64,000 nt of DNA. It comes from an uncultured Bartonella sp. GTDB taxonomy: Bacteria > Pseudomonadota > Alphaproteobacteria > Rhizobiales > Rhizobiaceae. The stretch covers positions 1 to 64,000 of the forward strand of contig CAMLCZ010000005.1 in the NCBI GenBank assembly GCA_946478665.1, in the 5' to 3' direction. A program made the translations under genes and the position numbers. Every line of letters begins with the position of its first letter. Within the stretch, counting starts at the first letter, position 1. This document shows positions 1-9,321 of this stretch, piece by piece. The notes beneath the pieces were generated by a model. The model did no database searches. It saw only the letters and a list, made by a program, of their open reading frames with translations, and was not told where the DNA came from.

Positions 1-1
1 A

Positions 2-649
2 TCAGCAAAAGGGGATGATAAGTTTATCACCACCGACTATTTGCAACAGTGCCCTAATCGGTCCATGTCCACTGATGAATGTCACATCATCCCCCAATGT
101 CAGAACTTTTTCTTTTAATGAGCGCATAAGATCTTCATGCGAACAAAAGGGAAAATCTGTTCTACCAATTGAATTATGAAATAACACATCCCCGACAATA
201 GCTAATCGGGCTTCATTGTTAAAATAGATAACATGCCCAGGTGCATGCCCCGGGGTGTGATAGACACGGAAAATATGCTCACCAAAAGTAACAATATCAC
301 CCTCTTCCAGCCATTGATCTGGCACACAATTTCGCACATCGGGAAGACGGTAATCGGCAGCTTTGATAGTTAGACTATCCATAAGTGGTTTATCAGCGTG
401 ATGCGACCCTAAAATCGGTACATTAAGTGCTTCTTTTGCTTGCATTGCAGCGCCGGCGTGATCGACATGGGCGTGCGTTATCCAAATCGCTTCAATTGTT
501 ATGCCATTATCTTCAATGGCTTTGGCAATCACCGGCCATTCTCCACCGGGATCAATCAAAATACCAACTTTACTTTCACTATCATAAAGAAGGGTGCAAT
601 TCTGTTGAAACGGCGTAACAGGTATAATTTCTGCGGCCAACTTACCCAT
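2..649 (-). CDS. MBL-fold metallo-hydrolase (glyoxalase II-like)
   Basis: Metallo-beta-lactamase fold hydrolase of the YcbL/glyoxalase II-like group; the family hydrolyses thioesters such as S-lactoylglutathione, but the substrate here is unknown. The HxHxDH metal motif (THAHVDHAG) is at about residues 58-66, the later His ligand is in TPGHAPGH, the Asp ligand in IVGDVLF, and a SGHGP motif lies near the C-terminus. An in-frame ATG exists at 682, but AAGGAGG lies just upstream of the ATG at 649, which decides the start. The last ~15 residues after SGHGP do not resemble the usual 'T..ER..NPF' tail, and a neighbouring frame looks more family-like for a few codons, so a small indel near the 3' end is possible. 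Confidence 0.85.
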   Translation of the reverse strand: MGKLAAEIIPVTPFQQNCTLLYDSESKVGILIDPGGEWPVIAKAIEDNGITIEAIWITHAHVDHAGAAMQAKEALNVPILGSHHADKPLMDSLTIKAADYRLPDVRNCVPDQWLEEGDIVTFGEHIFRVYHTPGHAPGHVIYFNNEARLAIVGDVLFHNSIGRTDFPFCSHEDLMRSLKEKVLTLGDDVTFISGHGPIRALLQIVGGDKLIIPFC

Positions 650-859
650 CAAATCCTCCTTGTGATTTCTATGAGTGTACATATGCTTTTATGGCTAAGC
701 CTAATTTTCTCTATGTCTTGTTATGTTATCAAAATAAATGGCCGTATTTTTGGCAACTTATTCCACTTAACAGATAAAGCAGAACGGGAAACAAGACAAC
801 ATCACTCGACAGTGCCACATTCTTTCGATAAACTTTATTGCATAATAGGCTTTTTTAAA

Positions 860-1567
860 ATGATGACAGAACAAATCAAAAATTTTTCAGATGATGCTCC
901 GCATCTATTGGTAATCGATGATGACACACGTATTCGTAGTTTATTATCGCAATTTCTTGTCCAAAATGGTTTTCGCGTTTCTGTAGCCGCCAGTGCAGAT
1001 GAAGCGCGCCGAAAACTTTTAGGTTTAGATTTCGATTTATTGATTATAGATGTGATGATGCCAGGAGAAAATGGTATATCACTAACCCGATCACTTCGTG
1101 AAACAAAATCGGTTCCTATACTCATGTTGACCGCCTTGTCGGAGACAGACAACCGCATTGATGGCTTAGAAGCTGGTGCTGATGATTATCTACCAAAGCC
1201 ATTTGACCCAAGAGAGCTTCTTTTGCGGGTTAATGCGATTTTGCGACGTGGTATGCCTGCAAGCCAAAATAAAATCGAACAGGTTGTTTTTGGACCCTAT
1301 ACTTTTTCAATTTCTAAACGCGAATTAAAAAATGCTGGAGAAGTCATCAAGCTCACAGATCGTGAGCAAGAAATAATGATTATTTTTGCAACACATGCTG
1401 GAATGACCATCCCACGCCATGAACTTGCTACTGGTGAAGGTGAAGTTGGAGAACGGACGATTGATGTGCAGATCAACCGTCTACGGCGAAAAATAGAAAA
1501 AGATCCTGCCAACCCTGTTTGGTTACAAACAGTGCGTGGTATTGGCTATAAACTATCAATCGAATAG
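860..1567 (+). CDS. OmpR/PhoB-type two-component response regulator
   Basis: Response regulator of about 235 residues: receiver domain, then a winged-helix DNA-binding domain ending in VRGIGYKLSIE. The acidic triad DDD is at 20-22, the phospho-acceptor Asp near 64 (IIDVMMP), Thr near 91 and Lys near 113 (PKPFD). The frame stays open far upstream, but the upstream residues are not domain-like; the start is taken at the tandem ATGs at 860/863. It lies 8 bases before a histidine kinase and must be its partner. Its N-terminus (DDAPHLLVIDDDTRIRSLL) resembles the rhizobial PetR/CenR/OtpR group, which in Brucella is linked to envelope control; that assignment is from memory of the family and tentative. 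Confidence 0.9.
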   Translation: MMTEQIKNFSDDAPHLLVIDDDTRIRSLLSQFLVQNGFRVSVAASADEARRKLLGLDFDLLIIDVMMPGENGISLTRSLRETKSVPILMLTALSETDNRIDGLEAGADDYLPKPFDPRELLLRVNAILRRGMPASQNKIEQVVFGPYTFSISKRELKNAGEVIKLTDREQEIMIIFATHAGMTIPRHELATGEGEVGERTIDVQINRLRRKIEKDPANPVWLQTVRGIGYKLSIE

Positions 1568-1575
1568 GATGAGAT

Positions 1576-2916
1576 ATGGCCGCGCCAATTAAAAGTTTTG
1601 CGCATTGGCTGGCAAATAGAATGCCAAAGCGCTTATATGCGCGGTCTTTGATTATCATTATTGCACCAATGGTATTGCTGCAATCGGTTATTGCCTATGT
1701 CTTTATGGAACGTCATTGGCAAATGGTCACCGAGCGCCTATCAACCGCTGTAGTTCATGACATATCGGCGATCATCGATATTCTTGAAACCTACCCACAA
1801 GATGATAATTATGAGAAAATAACCCGTATTGCCCAACAACGTATGGGATTAAATATTTCTATTCTTCCACCCGATCCCCTACCTCCCCCTGGTCCTAAAC
1901 CTTTCTTTGCCATTTTGGACTATTTTTTGAGTGAGGAAATCACACGACAGATCAACAGACCATTCTGGATTGATACGGTTGGTGATTCAGACCTTGTTGA
2001 AATAAGAATACGCCTTGATAATAGCGTTTTGAGAGTGTTTGCCATGCGCTCGCAAGCCTATGCATCCAATACTGGAATATTCTTAAGCTGGATGATTGGT
2101 ACGGCACTTGTATTGCTGATTATCGCTATTTTCTTTTTACGCAACCAAATTAAACCTATCCAGCAATTGGCTGCGGCGGCTGACAGTTTTGGTCGTGGGC
2201 GGCCGCTACCAGAAGATTTTCACCCACGTGGCGCTGAAGAAGTACGCTTGGCTGGCACGGCATTTCTTCGTATGCGCAAAAGAATTGAACGGCAGATTGA
2301 ACAACGCACAATGATGCTTTCTGGCGTCAGCCATGATTTGCGAACGATTTTGACACGCTTCAAGCTTCAACTTGCTCTTGCTGGTGGAAGTTTTGATACA
2401 GCACCACTGGAACAGGATATTTCGGATATGCAAAATATGCTGGAAGGCTATCTTGCCTTTGCCCGTGGTGAGGGGCCTGAAGAATCTGGCGATCTTGACC
2501 TAGAAGCATTAATGCAAAAATTGTCGTCTGATGCCCAATTGCGCAAACGCGGTTTCTTGTTTCACATTGTGGGGTCTACTCATGTTCAACTGAAACCGAA
2601 AGCCTTTTCACGCCTTATCGGCAACCTTGTATCAAACGGCTTTCGTTATGCTAAAAAAGTTGAAGTTGATATTCTGCATACGAAGGACGAACTTGTCATA
2701 ACGGTTGATGATGATGGTCCAGGTATACCCGCTAATATGCGAGAAGAAGTCTTTAAGCCTTTCTTCCGTTTGGATGAAGCCAGAAATCAGGATGCAAGTG
2801 GCACTGGCTTGGGGCTTTCGATTGCACAAGACATTGCACGCAGTCATGGCGGCAATATTTCTTTGGACGATAGTCCTCTCGGGGGACTTCGCGTAAAGGT
2901 GGAAGTGCCGCTTTAA
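1576..2916 (+). CDS. EnvZ-like membrane histidine kinase
   Basis: Sensor kinase of 446 residues that should phosphorylate the regulator encoded just upstream. It has a transmembrane segment at about 23-43, a periplasmic sensor region of ~120 residues with a proline-rich stretch (PPDPLPPPGPKP), a second membrane segment near 168-190, a HAMP-like linker, then the dimerisation helix with the phospho-accepting His near 253 in SGVSHDLRT. The ATPase domain shows an N box (NLVSNGFRYA), G1 (DDDGPGIP) and G2 (GTGLGLSIA). An AGGATGAG ribosome site precedes the ATG. The signal sensed cannot be read from sequence. Confidence 0.92.
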   Translation: MAAPIKSFAHWLANRMPKRLYARSLIIIIAPMVLLQSVIAYVFMERHWQMVTERLSTAVVHDISAIIDILETYPQDDNYEKITRIAQQRMGLNISILPPDPLPPPGPKPFFAILDYFLSEEITRQINRPFWIDTVGDSDLVEIRIRLDNSVLRVFAMRSQAYASNTGIFLSWMIGTALVLLIIAIFFLRNQIKPIQQLAAAADSFGRGRPLPEDFHPRGAEEVRLAGTAFLRMRKRIERQIEQRTMMLSGVSHDLRTILTRFKLQLALAGGSFDTAPLEQDISDMQNMLEGYLAFARGEGPEESGDLDLEALMQKLSSDAQLRKRGFLFHIVGSTHVQLKPKAFSRLIGNLVSNGFRYAKKVEVDILHTKDELVITVDDDGPGIPANMREEVFKPFFRLDEARNQDASGTGLGLSIAQDIARSHGGNISLDDSPLGGLRVKVEVPL

Positions 2917-3031
2917 TGGAACCTTCTATCGTGAAATAACGTTTCGCTTTTAAGATTGGTGAATTTCTGAAAACCTTTGTTCTATTTGAATAAAGGCTGT
3001 TCGGAGATTTGATGTTTTAAAGGAGAAACAT

Positions 3032-3214
3032 ATGCCTGCACGTTCAAAAGTACAACAGCAAGCAGCTGGCGCTGCCCTTTCAGCAAAACGGGGCAAGACA
3101 CCGGTTAATGCGCTTAAAGGTGCTTCCAAGAAAATGGAACAATCCATGACAGAAAAAGAGTTGAAAGATCTCGCATCGACGAAACGTTCAACTCTTCCCG
3201 CTAATAAAAAATAA
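3032..3214 (+). CDS. Small DUF3008 family protein
   Basis: Sixty-residue, lysine- and alanine-rich basic protein matching the DUF3008 pattern, including QQQAAGAALSAKRG near the start and TEKELKDLASTKR near the end. These proteins are widespread in Proteobacteria and have no established function. A strong AAAGGAGAAACAT ribosome site precedes the ATG. It stands alone between the kinase gene (115 bases upstream) and the convergent csaA. Confidence 0.88.
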   Translation: MPARSKVQQQAAGAALSAKRGKTPVNALKGASKKMEQSMTEKELKDLASTKRSTLPANKK

Positions 3215-3252
3215 CCTATTGGTTCGGTATAGGCATACTACCATCAAATGGC

Positions 3253-3591
3253 TCAAAACATACGTGCGCCGATTGGCACGTCTTTTGTGGGCGCAAGAAG
3301 CACCACATTGCCATCTTGATCGGGAACACCAAGTGTTAGCACCTCAGACATGAATGGGCCAATTTGGCGTGGCGGAAAGTTGACCACCGCAATGACTTCA
3401 CGTCCAACAAGTTCATTGAGATCATAATGAACGGTTATCTGCGCAGACGAACTCTTAACGCCAATATCTCCGCCAAAATCTATTTTCAGTTTATAGGCAG
3501 GCTTGCGTGCCTCGGGAAAAGCCTTAGCTTCAACGATTTTACCAACACGAATATCGACTTTCAAAAAATCATCGAATGCTATCTCAGACAT
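3253..3591 (-). CDS. csaA: CsaA-like tRNA-binding domain protein
   Basis: A 112-residue protein consisting of one OB-fold tRNA-binding domain, like Bacillus CsaA, described as a chaperone-like or secretion-related protein that binds tRNA. Visible family motifs are FLKVDIRVGKIVEAKAFPEARKP at the N-terminus and VNFPPRQIGPFMSEVLTLG in the second half. It is full length for the family and lies 19 bases downstream of the YbjN-family gene on the same strand, so the two are probably co-transcribed. Confidence 0.9.
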   Translation of the reverse strand: MSEIAFDDFLKVDIRVGKIVEAKAFPEARKPAYKLKIDFGGDIGVKSSSAQITVHYDLNELVGREVIAVVNFPPRQIGPFMSEVLTLGVPDQDGNVVLLAPTKDVPIGARMF

Positions 3592-3610
3592 TTCAAATCA
3601 TCCTTAAAAA

Positions 3611-4111
3611 TCAGGCATTTCCCATTGTTTCAAAAAGCGAATATTGCAAAGAATGTGCAGCAGATACCGAAGACCAAGCGACCATCTGAAAAGCGCTATA
3701 ATATGTTTCACAAATCTCCAATGCGTTGACCAACAGGGTTTCAACCTGCGCATCAGAAGGATGTAATCCACCAGAAAGCAACAAGGCTTGCCGATAAATG
3801 ACAGAACCACAGTCTTCCCAAAAATCGAAATGACCCATAAGCAGTTTTTCATTGATAGAAAGAAGCAAACGGCGAATTTCTTCTTGCCGTTTTTTTGAAG
3901 CCGTCATGTCAAAGGCACAAGACAGATGTAAAGCTTCATGCGCTTCCATCCAAGAAAACGCGATATGATAGTTTGTCCAGCGTCCTTCAACGCTAACCGT
4001 TATTTCATCTTTCGCTGTTCTCTCAAAAGACCAATCATGTATATCCGCAACCTGCTCGATCAAATCAACAGGGTGTGCTTTTCTTTCCGTATTGCCGAAG
4101 GCAAGCCTCAT
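3611..4111 (-). CDS. YbjN domain-containing protein
   Basis: Protein of 166 residues with the YbjN (type III secretion chaperone-like fold) domain over most of its length. Family-like patterns are HDWSFERTAKDEITVSVEG, CAFDM and NEKLLMGHFDFWEDCGSVIYR. The family is conserved in alphaproteobacteria and has no defined biochemical role. An upstream TTG at 4123 is in frame, but the AGGAG ribosome site touches it and instead fits the ATG at 4111. It reads into csaA. Confidence 0.85.
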   Translation of the reverse strand: MRLAFGNTERKAHPVDLIEQVADIHDWSFERTAKDEITVSVEGRWTNYHIAFSWMEAHEALHLSCAFDMTASKKRQEEIRRLLLSINEKLLMGHFDFWEDCGSVIYRQALLLSGGLHPSDAQVETLLVNALEICETYYSAFQMVAWSSVSAAHSLQYSLFETMGNA

Positions 4112-4499
4112 TTTATTCCCCAACTCCTAATAATGCTCATTAAGTGCCAATGCAAAACCCCACCACAGCGTTTACCACTATGGTCAAAATCAATCGCATT
4201 AAACTGAAAACGCATAAACACGAACGGCACTGCTCAAATGAAAACATAATCAGGCTTTTTACAAATACAAACCTTAGCCCGAATACGAATCATCTTGTGT
4301 TTTCAGTGTATTGATCTAGAGTCAGAGTGCTAGCCCCCCTGTTCTAAAAAACTGTTCAAGAATAAAAAAACGGATCGAAAATAGATTCACGATCCGTTGT
4401 AACAGACTCTGTCTTAAGCATTTTTCTGACTTATTCACAGCCACGAAAAATTGGGGATTATTTTTGAGCTTTATCAGAAGAGCTACCCGAATGTGTCAC
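4112..4499. other. Intergenic stretch between ybjN-like gene and ubiK
   Basis: About 390 bases with no credible gene. It holds a minus-strand terminator near 4362-4397 that would end ubiK transcription, and presumably the promoter of the ybjN-csaA pair. I see no remnant of a third gene. Confidence 0.6.
4362..4397 (-). terminator. Rho-independent terminator after ubiK
   Basis: On the minus strand an 8-bp stem, ACGGATCG pairing with CGATCCGT (4370-4377 and 4390-4397), is followed by a run of seven T. It sits about 100 bases after the ubiK stop codon. Confidence 0.8.
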
Positions 4500-4757
4500 T
4501 TAAGACGGTGTACCAGCTTTATTCTCTAAAGCATCAAGGCGTTTTTTTAACTCTTCAACCTCGGTTCTTGCTTTAGTTGCAATGTCTTTTACAACTTCGA
4601 ACTCTTCTCTTTGCACAACGTCCATCTTATTCAGAATACGTTCAGCCTGAGCACGAAAAGCTGTTTCGGCCTCCTTACGCATTCCTTGCGCAGCACCTGC
4701 CGCGTCGGTCATTAGTTTTGCAAGTTCATCAAGAACACGGTTAGGTCCGTTACTCAT
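4500..4757 (-). CDS. ubiK: UbiK/YqiC accessory factor (BMFP family)
   Basis: An 85-residue helical protein with a C-terminal coiled coil (EVEELKKRLDALENKAG), typical of the YqiC/UbiK family, which binds membrane lipids and assists ubiquinone synthesis. The length and the RAQAERILNKMDVVQREEFEVVKD region fit the family. It is divergent from lgt, with 379 bases between the two genes, and is followed by its own terminator. Confidence 0.88.
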   Translation of the reverse strand: MSNGPNRVLDELAKLMTDAAGAAQGMRKEAETAFRAQAERILNKMDVVQREEFEVVKDIATKARTEVEELKKRLDALENKAGTPS

Positions 4758-5136
4758 TTCGCTTATCCTTTTTCAATATCGTTCGAGTTTCATTATATAG
4801 AACATTTTTTCAAAAGATGGATAGCTGCTTTTGGTTACAATAACAGTTCCATGCTATTTTTTTTATAAATATCGCCAGCATCACCCTGCATTATTGTTCT
4901 ATTGCTCCAGTATCGCCCTCACATCACCCCAGCATTCAAATTATATGATACAGGCAAAATTCCACGGCTTTACAAATCTTTGACATGGTTTCTTTCTCAC
5001 CAACAATTATAATCAAGATCGTTAACAATAAGCTCAGGCAAAAATGCTATTCCATCTTGATAATTGATAAAACTGTGACTTGACCATGGAACCGTCCTCA
5101 GCCATCTTTGCTGAAAAATAGGAAAAATATTCAACA
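4758..5136. other. Divergent promoter region ubiK/lgt
   Basis: No gene is visible in these 379 bases. The stretch is AT-rich and should hold the two divergent promoters. TTGACA (4980) and TATAAT (5008) occur but are 22 bases apart, too far for a normal sigma-70 promoter. Confidence 0.5.
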
Positions 5137-5991
5137 ATGAACGATTTACCCATTTGTCCTGCTATCGCCTTTCCGGATTTTTTAAATCCTGTAATTGTAA
5201 ACATTGGTCCAATAGCACTTCACTGGTACGGGCTGGGATATGTTGTTGGTATCCTGTTTGCATGGTGGTATGGTACAGTTTTATTAAATAACAAATCTCT
5301 CTGGCATAATGAAACGCCTCCCATGACAACACAGAAACTGGGAGATTTCGTTGTTTGGGCTGCAATGGGTGTTGTCATCGGTGGACGCCTCGGACAGGTG
5401 TTGTTTTGGGATCCGCAATATTATTTTTCTCACCCCGCGGAAATAATTGCCGTTTGGGACGGCGGTATGGCCTTTCACGGTGGTCTTATCGGCACAATCA
5501 TAGCAATGGTCTGGTTTGCCTTGAAAAACCGCATTGGTATCTGGACCACATTTGATACGATTGCAGCTGGCGTACCGGTAGGTTTGGGTATTGTCAGAAT
5601 ATGTAACTTTATCAATCAGGAATTATGGGGCAATATAACCAATGTGGCTTGGGCTGTATGTTTTTCGCGCGATCCAGATTACTTGCCCCGCCACCCAAGC
5701 CAATTATATGAAGCACTTATGGAAGGTGTCATTCTATTCATTGTGCTTGCGGTTTTGATTTTCGCATTCAAGGCATTGCGCAAACCAGGAATTGTATCTG
5801 GTACATTTATTATGGGTTATGGCATTGCCCGTATGGTTTCCGAACTGTTCAGGGTTCCGGAAGAAGATCCGCTATGGTTCAAGAATATATTTGATAACAC
5901 AGGTTTTACCTATGGTATGGCCTTGTCGCTACCAATGGTCATTTTTGGCATTTACGCCATCAGCCGTGCAATCAGAAATAAAAATATTTAA
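5137..5991 (+). CDS. lgt: Prolipoprotein diacylglyceryl transferase
   Basis: Lgt of 284 residues, an inner-membrane enzyme that moves diacylglycerol from phosphatidylglycerol to the lipobox cysteine of prolipoproteins. It shows about seven hydrophobic segments, [11 protein letters not shown] near the N-terminus, [11 protein letters not shown] with the essential His, the signature [12 protein letters not shown], and [13 protein letters not shown]. The signature usually reads RxGNFINGE; Cys and Gln replacements are seen here. It heads a run with midA and pgeF; the midA start lies just after its stop. No strong ribosome site precedes the ATG. Confidence 0.96.
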   Translation: MNDLPICPAIAFPDFLNPVIVNIGPIALHWYGLGYVVGILFAWWYGTVLLNNKSLWHNETPPMTTQKLGDFVVWAAMGVVIGGRLGQVLFWDPQYYFSHPAEIIAVWDGGMAFHGGLIGTIIAMVWFALKNRIGIWTTFDTIAAGVPVGLGIVRICNFINQELWGNITNVAWAVCFSRDPDYLPRHPSQLYEALMEGVILFIVLAVLIFAFKALRKPGIVSGTFIMGYGIARMVSELFRVPEEDPLWFKNIFDNTGFTYGMALSLPMVIFGIYAISRAIRNKNI

Positions 5992-6011
5992 CAATGGCCG
6001 AGAAATGCCCC

Positions 6012-7106
6012 ATGTCCGATCTGGAAGCAAGAATTCGTCAAATTATCAAGCTTCAGGGACCTATCACAGTCAGTCAATATATGATGCTGGCACTTGGTGA
6101 TCCCAAAGATGGCTATTATCAAACAAAAAAACCATTTGGACGTGAGGGCGATTTTATAACGGCACCTGAAGTCAGTCAGATGTTTGGTGAGCTTATCGGC
6201 ATTTGGGTGATTAATAGCTGGGTTTCCCTCAAAAAACCAAAGGACTTCATCCTATGTGAAATGGGACCTGGCCGCGGCACATTGATGGATGATGTTTTAA
6301 GAACGATCAAAAAGCTTGCACCTGATTGTTTGAATGCCGCCGAGGTTAATTTGATAGAAACCAGCCAACGTCTTATCGAGGAACAGAAGACAAAGCTCAC
6401 GCATCATCAGCTTACGATAAAATGGTTTTCTGCCTTTTCCGATATTCAAAATAAACCAATCATATTGTTTGCTAATGAATTGCTGGATGCATTGCCCATT
6501 AATCAATTTGTGAAACTTGATGGCAAATGGCATGAGCGTTTAATCACGATTGGTCATGATGATACATTCGCTTTTGTTCTCGGCGGAAACCAATTGGATG
6601 ACCATGCACTTCCAGCCAAATACCATTCTTTGCCTGATGAAAGTGTTTTCGAGTTTTCGCCAATCCGTAATCATCTTGTTGAAGAGATCGCCCAATATAT
6701 TGCTAAAAATCGTGGTGCTGGCCTAATCATCGACTATGGTTCTGATGGTCTTCCCTATGGCGACACACTGCAAGCCCTTTCACACCACCAATATAAAAAT
6801 ATTTTTGAAGCTCCCGGACATCATGATCTTACAAGCCATGTTGACTTTTCATCACTAAAAGTCATTGCCGAACAACAGGATTGCCAAACCGCAATTTTAG
6901 AACAAGGTGAATTTTTGATACGCATGGGACTTCTTGAACGTGCTGGTCAATTAGGCCGTGGTAAAACCGTGGATGTGCAAAATGACATAGAAACGCAGGT
7001 TAACCGGTTGGCAGCCCCCGACCAAATGGGAAAACTCTTTAAAATATTTGCGTTAAGTGACAAAACCACTGATATAGACCCAGTATTTTATAACAACACA
7101 TTATAA
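6012..7106 (+). CDS. midA: MidA/NDUFAF7-family SAM-dependent methyltransferase
   Basis: Class I methyltransferase of the DUF185/MidA family, about 364 residues. The mitochondrial relative NDUFAF7 methylates an arginine of complex I subunit NDUFS2, so a role in NADH dehydrogenase assembly is likely. Visible are GYYQTKKPFGREGDFITAPE, the SAM-binding loop CEMGPGRGTLMDD, NELLDALPINQFV and LIIDYGSDG. An in-frame ATG at 5994 is possible, but homologues begin near MSDLEARIRQII, so 6012 is preferred. It is the second gene of the lgt-midA-pgeF run. Confidence 0.9.
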   Translation: MSDLEARIRQIIKLQGPITVSQYMMLALGDPKDGYYQTKKPFGREGDFITAPEVSQMFGELIGIWVINSWVSLKKPKDFILCEMGPGRGTLMDDVLRTIKKLAPDCLNAAEVNLIETSQRLIEEQKTKLTHHQLTIKWFSAFSDIQNKPIILFANELLDALPINQFVKLDGKWHERLITIGHDDTFAFVLGGNQLDDHALPAKYHSLPDESVFEFSPIRNHLVEEIAQYIAKNRGAGLIIDYGSDGLPYGDTLQALSHHQYKNIFEAPGHHDLTSHVDFSSLKVIAEQQDCQTAILEQGEFLIRMGLLERAGQLGRGKTVDVQNDIETQVNRLAAPDQMGKLFKIFALSDKTTDIDPVFYNNTL

Positions 7107-7179
7107 CAACGCATAATGCGTAAATTTCGGGTCAAGTTGCAATTCAAATGAGCATAACAACGCGATTATAGGATTTATT

Positions 7180-7968
7180 ATGACATATGCTGCTTCACCG
7201 GTTTTTTCGTCAGAACTGTCAAAGTTGAAGAATAACGGCATTAATCATGCATTTTTTACGCGTGAAGGTGGTGTATCAACTGGCATATATGCAAGTTTGA
7301 ATGTCGGACAAGGATCCGATGACACAACTGAAAATGTGCTGCAAAATAGAACCATTGTGGCAGATTATATGGGCGTAACGCTTCCAAAGCTTTTAACTGT
7401 TTACCAAGTCCACTCATCTCTAGCGATTGTAGCAAATGAGCCTTTTTCTGGCGAAAAACCCAAAGCTGATGCTTTGGTCACTAATAAACCCAACTTGGCG
7501 CTTGGTATACTGACTGCCGATTGTGGGCCCGTACTTTTTGCCGATCATAATGCCGGTGTTATTGGGGCAGCACACGCAGGCTGGCGTGGGGCATTAGGTG
7601 GCGTTATAGAAAATACTATAGTAGCAATGGAAACATTGGGTGCTGAAAGACACAATATTACAGCAGCTCTTGGTCCATGCATCGGGCCCCAAAATTATGA
7701 AGTCAGCGAAGAATTCCGGCAAACTTTTTTGAATGAAGATCATACATTCGATCGTTTTTTTCATCAAACCAATAAAACCGATCATTATCTCTTCAACCTT
7801 TGGGCGTTTATTCGCCACCGTTTACAGCAAGCTGGGGTTAAAGCTGATAGCCTCGACTTATGCACTTATGAAGATGAAAAGCGGTTCTTTTCTTATCGTC
7901 GTAAAACACACCGTAATGAAGCCGATTATGGAAGGCAAATATCGATCATTATGCTGGATAACAAATAA
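7180..7968 (+). CDS. pgeF: Peptidoglycan editing factor PgeF (multicopper oxidase-like YfiH)
   Basis: Protein of 262 residues of the YfiH/laccase-domain (COG1496) family. PgeF removes wrongly incorporated amino acids from peptidoglycan precursors; older annotation as purine nucleoside phosphorylase or laccase also exists. Key motifs are FFTREGGVSTGIYASLN, LTADCGPVLFAD, AAHAGWRGALGG with the metal-binding His, and LGPCIGPQNYEV. It ends the lgt-midA-pgeF run and is followed by a hairpin terminator. Confidence 0.92.
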   Translation: MTYAASPVFSSELSKLKNNGINHAFFTREGGVSTGIYASLNVGQGSDDTTENVLQNRTIVADYMGVTLPKLLTVYQVHSSLAIVANEPFSGEKPKADALVTNKPNLALGILTADCGPVLFADHNAGVIGAAHAGWRGALGGVIENTIVAMETLGAERHNITAALGPCIGPQNYEVSEEFRQTFLNEDHTFDRFFHQTNKTDHYLFNLWAFIRHRLQQAGVKADSLDLCTYEDEKRFFSYRRKTHRNEADYGRQISIIMLDNK

Positions 7969-7992
7969 ATCTGTTCTTAACTATTAAAAGCC

Positions 7993-8030
7993 GGCTAATA
8001 TTTATGCTAAAATATTAGCCTATTTGTTTC
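7993..8030 (+). terminator. Terminator after pgeF
   Basis: An 11-bp perfect stem GGCTAATATTT / AAATATTAGCC (7993-8003 and 8010-8020) is followed by TATTTGTTT. It lies 24 bases after the pgeF stop. Confidence 0.75.
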
Positions 8031-8208
8031 ATTTTTCATCAAATAAACCGAAATAAGCCTTTTTCATTGTGTTTAATTGCCCATTAACGATGCAAAAACA
8101 AAACACTTACAAGAAAAAAAGCAGAGTTTTTACTTGAACCCTTGCAATCTCTCGACAACAGGCTAAAACCGCTGCAGAAAATTCCCATGCAATTTCTGAG
8201 GCCAAGTC

Positions 8209-9141
8209 ATGAAACTTTTCTGCGGCAATTCCAATCCACGCCTTGCCGAAGACGTAACAAAATATCTCAACATACCTATGGGCAAAGCCACTGTAAGGCG
8301 TTTTGCCGATCAGGAAATCTTCGTTGAATTACACGAAAATGTCCGCGGTGAAGATGTCTTCCTGTTACAATCGACATCTTATCCTGCCAATGACCACTTG
8401 ATGGAACTGCTCATCATGATCGATGCTGTAAGACGTTCTTCAGCACGTCGTATTACCGCAGTTATTCCTTATTTCGGTTATGCTCGCCAAGACCGTAAAC
8501 CTGGACCAAGAACACCGATTTCAGCCAAGCTTGTTGCCAATTTGCTGACAGAAGCTGGTGCCAATCGCGTTTTGACTCTTGATCTTCATGCAGGGCAGAT
8601 ACAGGGCTTTTTTGACATCCCAACAGACAATCTTTATGCTGTACCGGTTATCGCAAGAGATGTGAAAAGCAATTATTCGCTTAAGAATGTTATGGTTGTA
8701 TCACCCGATGTTGGCGGTGTTGTTCGCGCCCGCTCTCTTGCTAAGCGCCTTGATTGTTTACTTGCCATTGTTGATAAACGTCGTGACCGTCCAGGTGAAT
8801 CGGAAGTGATGAATGTTATTGGCGATGTCAGCGGCAAAGATTGTCTCTTGCTTGATGATATTGTTGACTCAGGTGGTACGCTTTGCAACGCTGCCGAAGC
8901 CCTTTTGAACAAAGGGGCAAAAAGCGTTACGGCCTATATCACCCATGGTGTTCTTTCTGGCGGAGCTATTGCACGTATAACAGGTTCCAAATTGAAAGAA
9001 CTTGTTATTACCAACTCAATTATGCCAACGCCGGCTGTTGAACAGGCCCATAATATCCGCGTTTTACCTATTTCCGATCTTATTGGTGAGGCAATTTCGC
9101 GTACAGCTGCCGAACAATCTGTTTCCAGCCTATTTGATTAA
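8209..9141 (+). CDS. prs: Ribose-phosphate pyrophosphokinase
   Basis: PRPP synthetase, 310 residues, makes 5-phosphoribosyl diphosphate from ribose 5-phosphate and ATP for purine, pyrimidine, His and Trp synthesis. The sequence shows [16 protein letters not shown], the ATP loop YARQDRK, the metal-binding [12 protein letters not shown], the flexible-loop KRR segment, and the PRPP motif [13 protein letters not shown]. It is a single-gene unit with about 240 bases of promoter DNA upstream and its own terminator. Confidence 0.97.
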   Translation: MKLFCGNSNPRLAEDVTKYLNIPMGKATVRRFADQEIFVELHENVRGEDVFLLQSTSYPANDHLMELLIMIDAVRRSSARRITAVIPYFGYARQDRKPGPRTPISAKLVANLLTEAGANRVLTLDLHAGQIQGFFDIPTDNLYAVPVIARDVKSNYSLKNVMVVSPDVGGVVRARSLAKRLDCLLAIVDKRRDRPGESEVMNVIGDVSGKDCLLLDDIVDSGGTLCNAAEALLNKGAKSVTAYITHGVLSGGAIARITGSKLKELVITNSIMPTPAVEQAHNIRVLPISDLIGEAISRTAAEQSVSSLFD

Positions 9142-9161
9142 AACTATTTTTCACTATTATA

Positions 9162-9193
9162 ACAATCGCAGAATTTTTCTGCGATTGTTTTGT
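9162..9193 (+). terminator. Terminator after prs
   Basis: Perfect 11-bp stem ACAATCGCAGA / TCTGCGATTGT (9162-9172 and 9178-9188) followed by a T-rich tail, 20 bases after the prs stop. Confidence 0.88.
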
Positions 9194-9321
9194 ATCTCGT
9201 TTCGGTAAAAACGCACCGACAGCGATTAAAGTTTTTTATAAAATCAAAAGTCTATTTGCCGCCATTTGGAAGATAAATAGCAAGTCATCCTAAATTAACA
9301 TCATAGCCAATGCAGACAATA

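Noticed and set aside
4980..5013. TTGACA and TATAAT upstream of lgt
   Set aside because: The spacing is 22 bases, outside the range for sigma-70 promoters.
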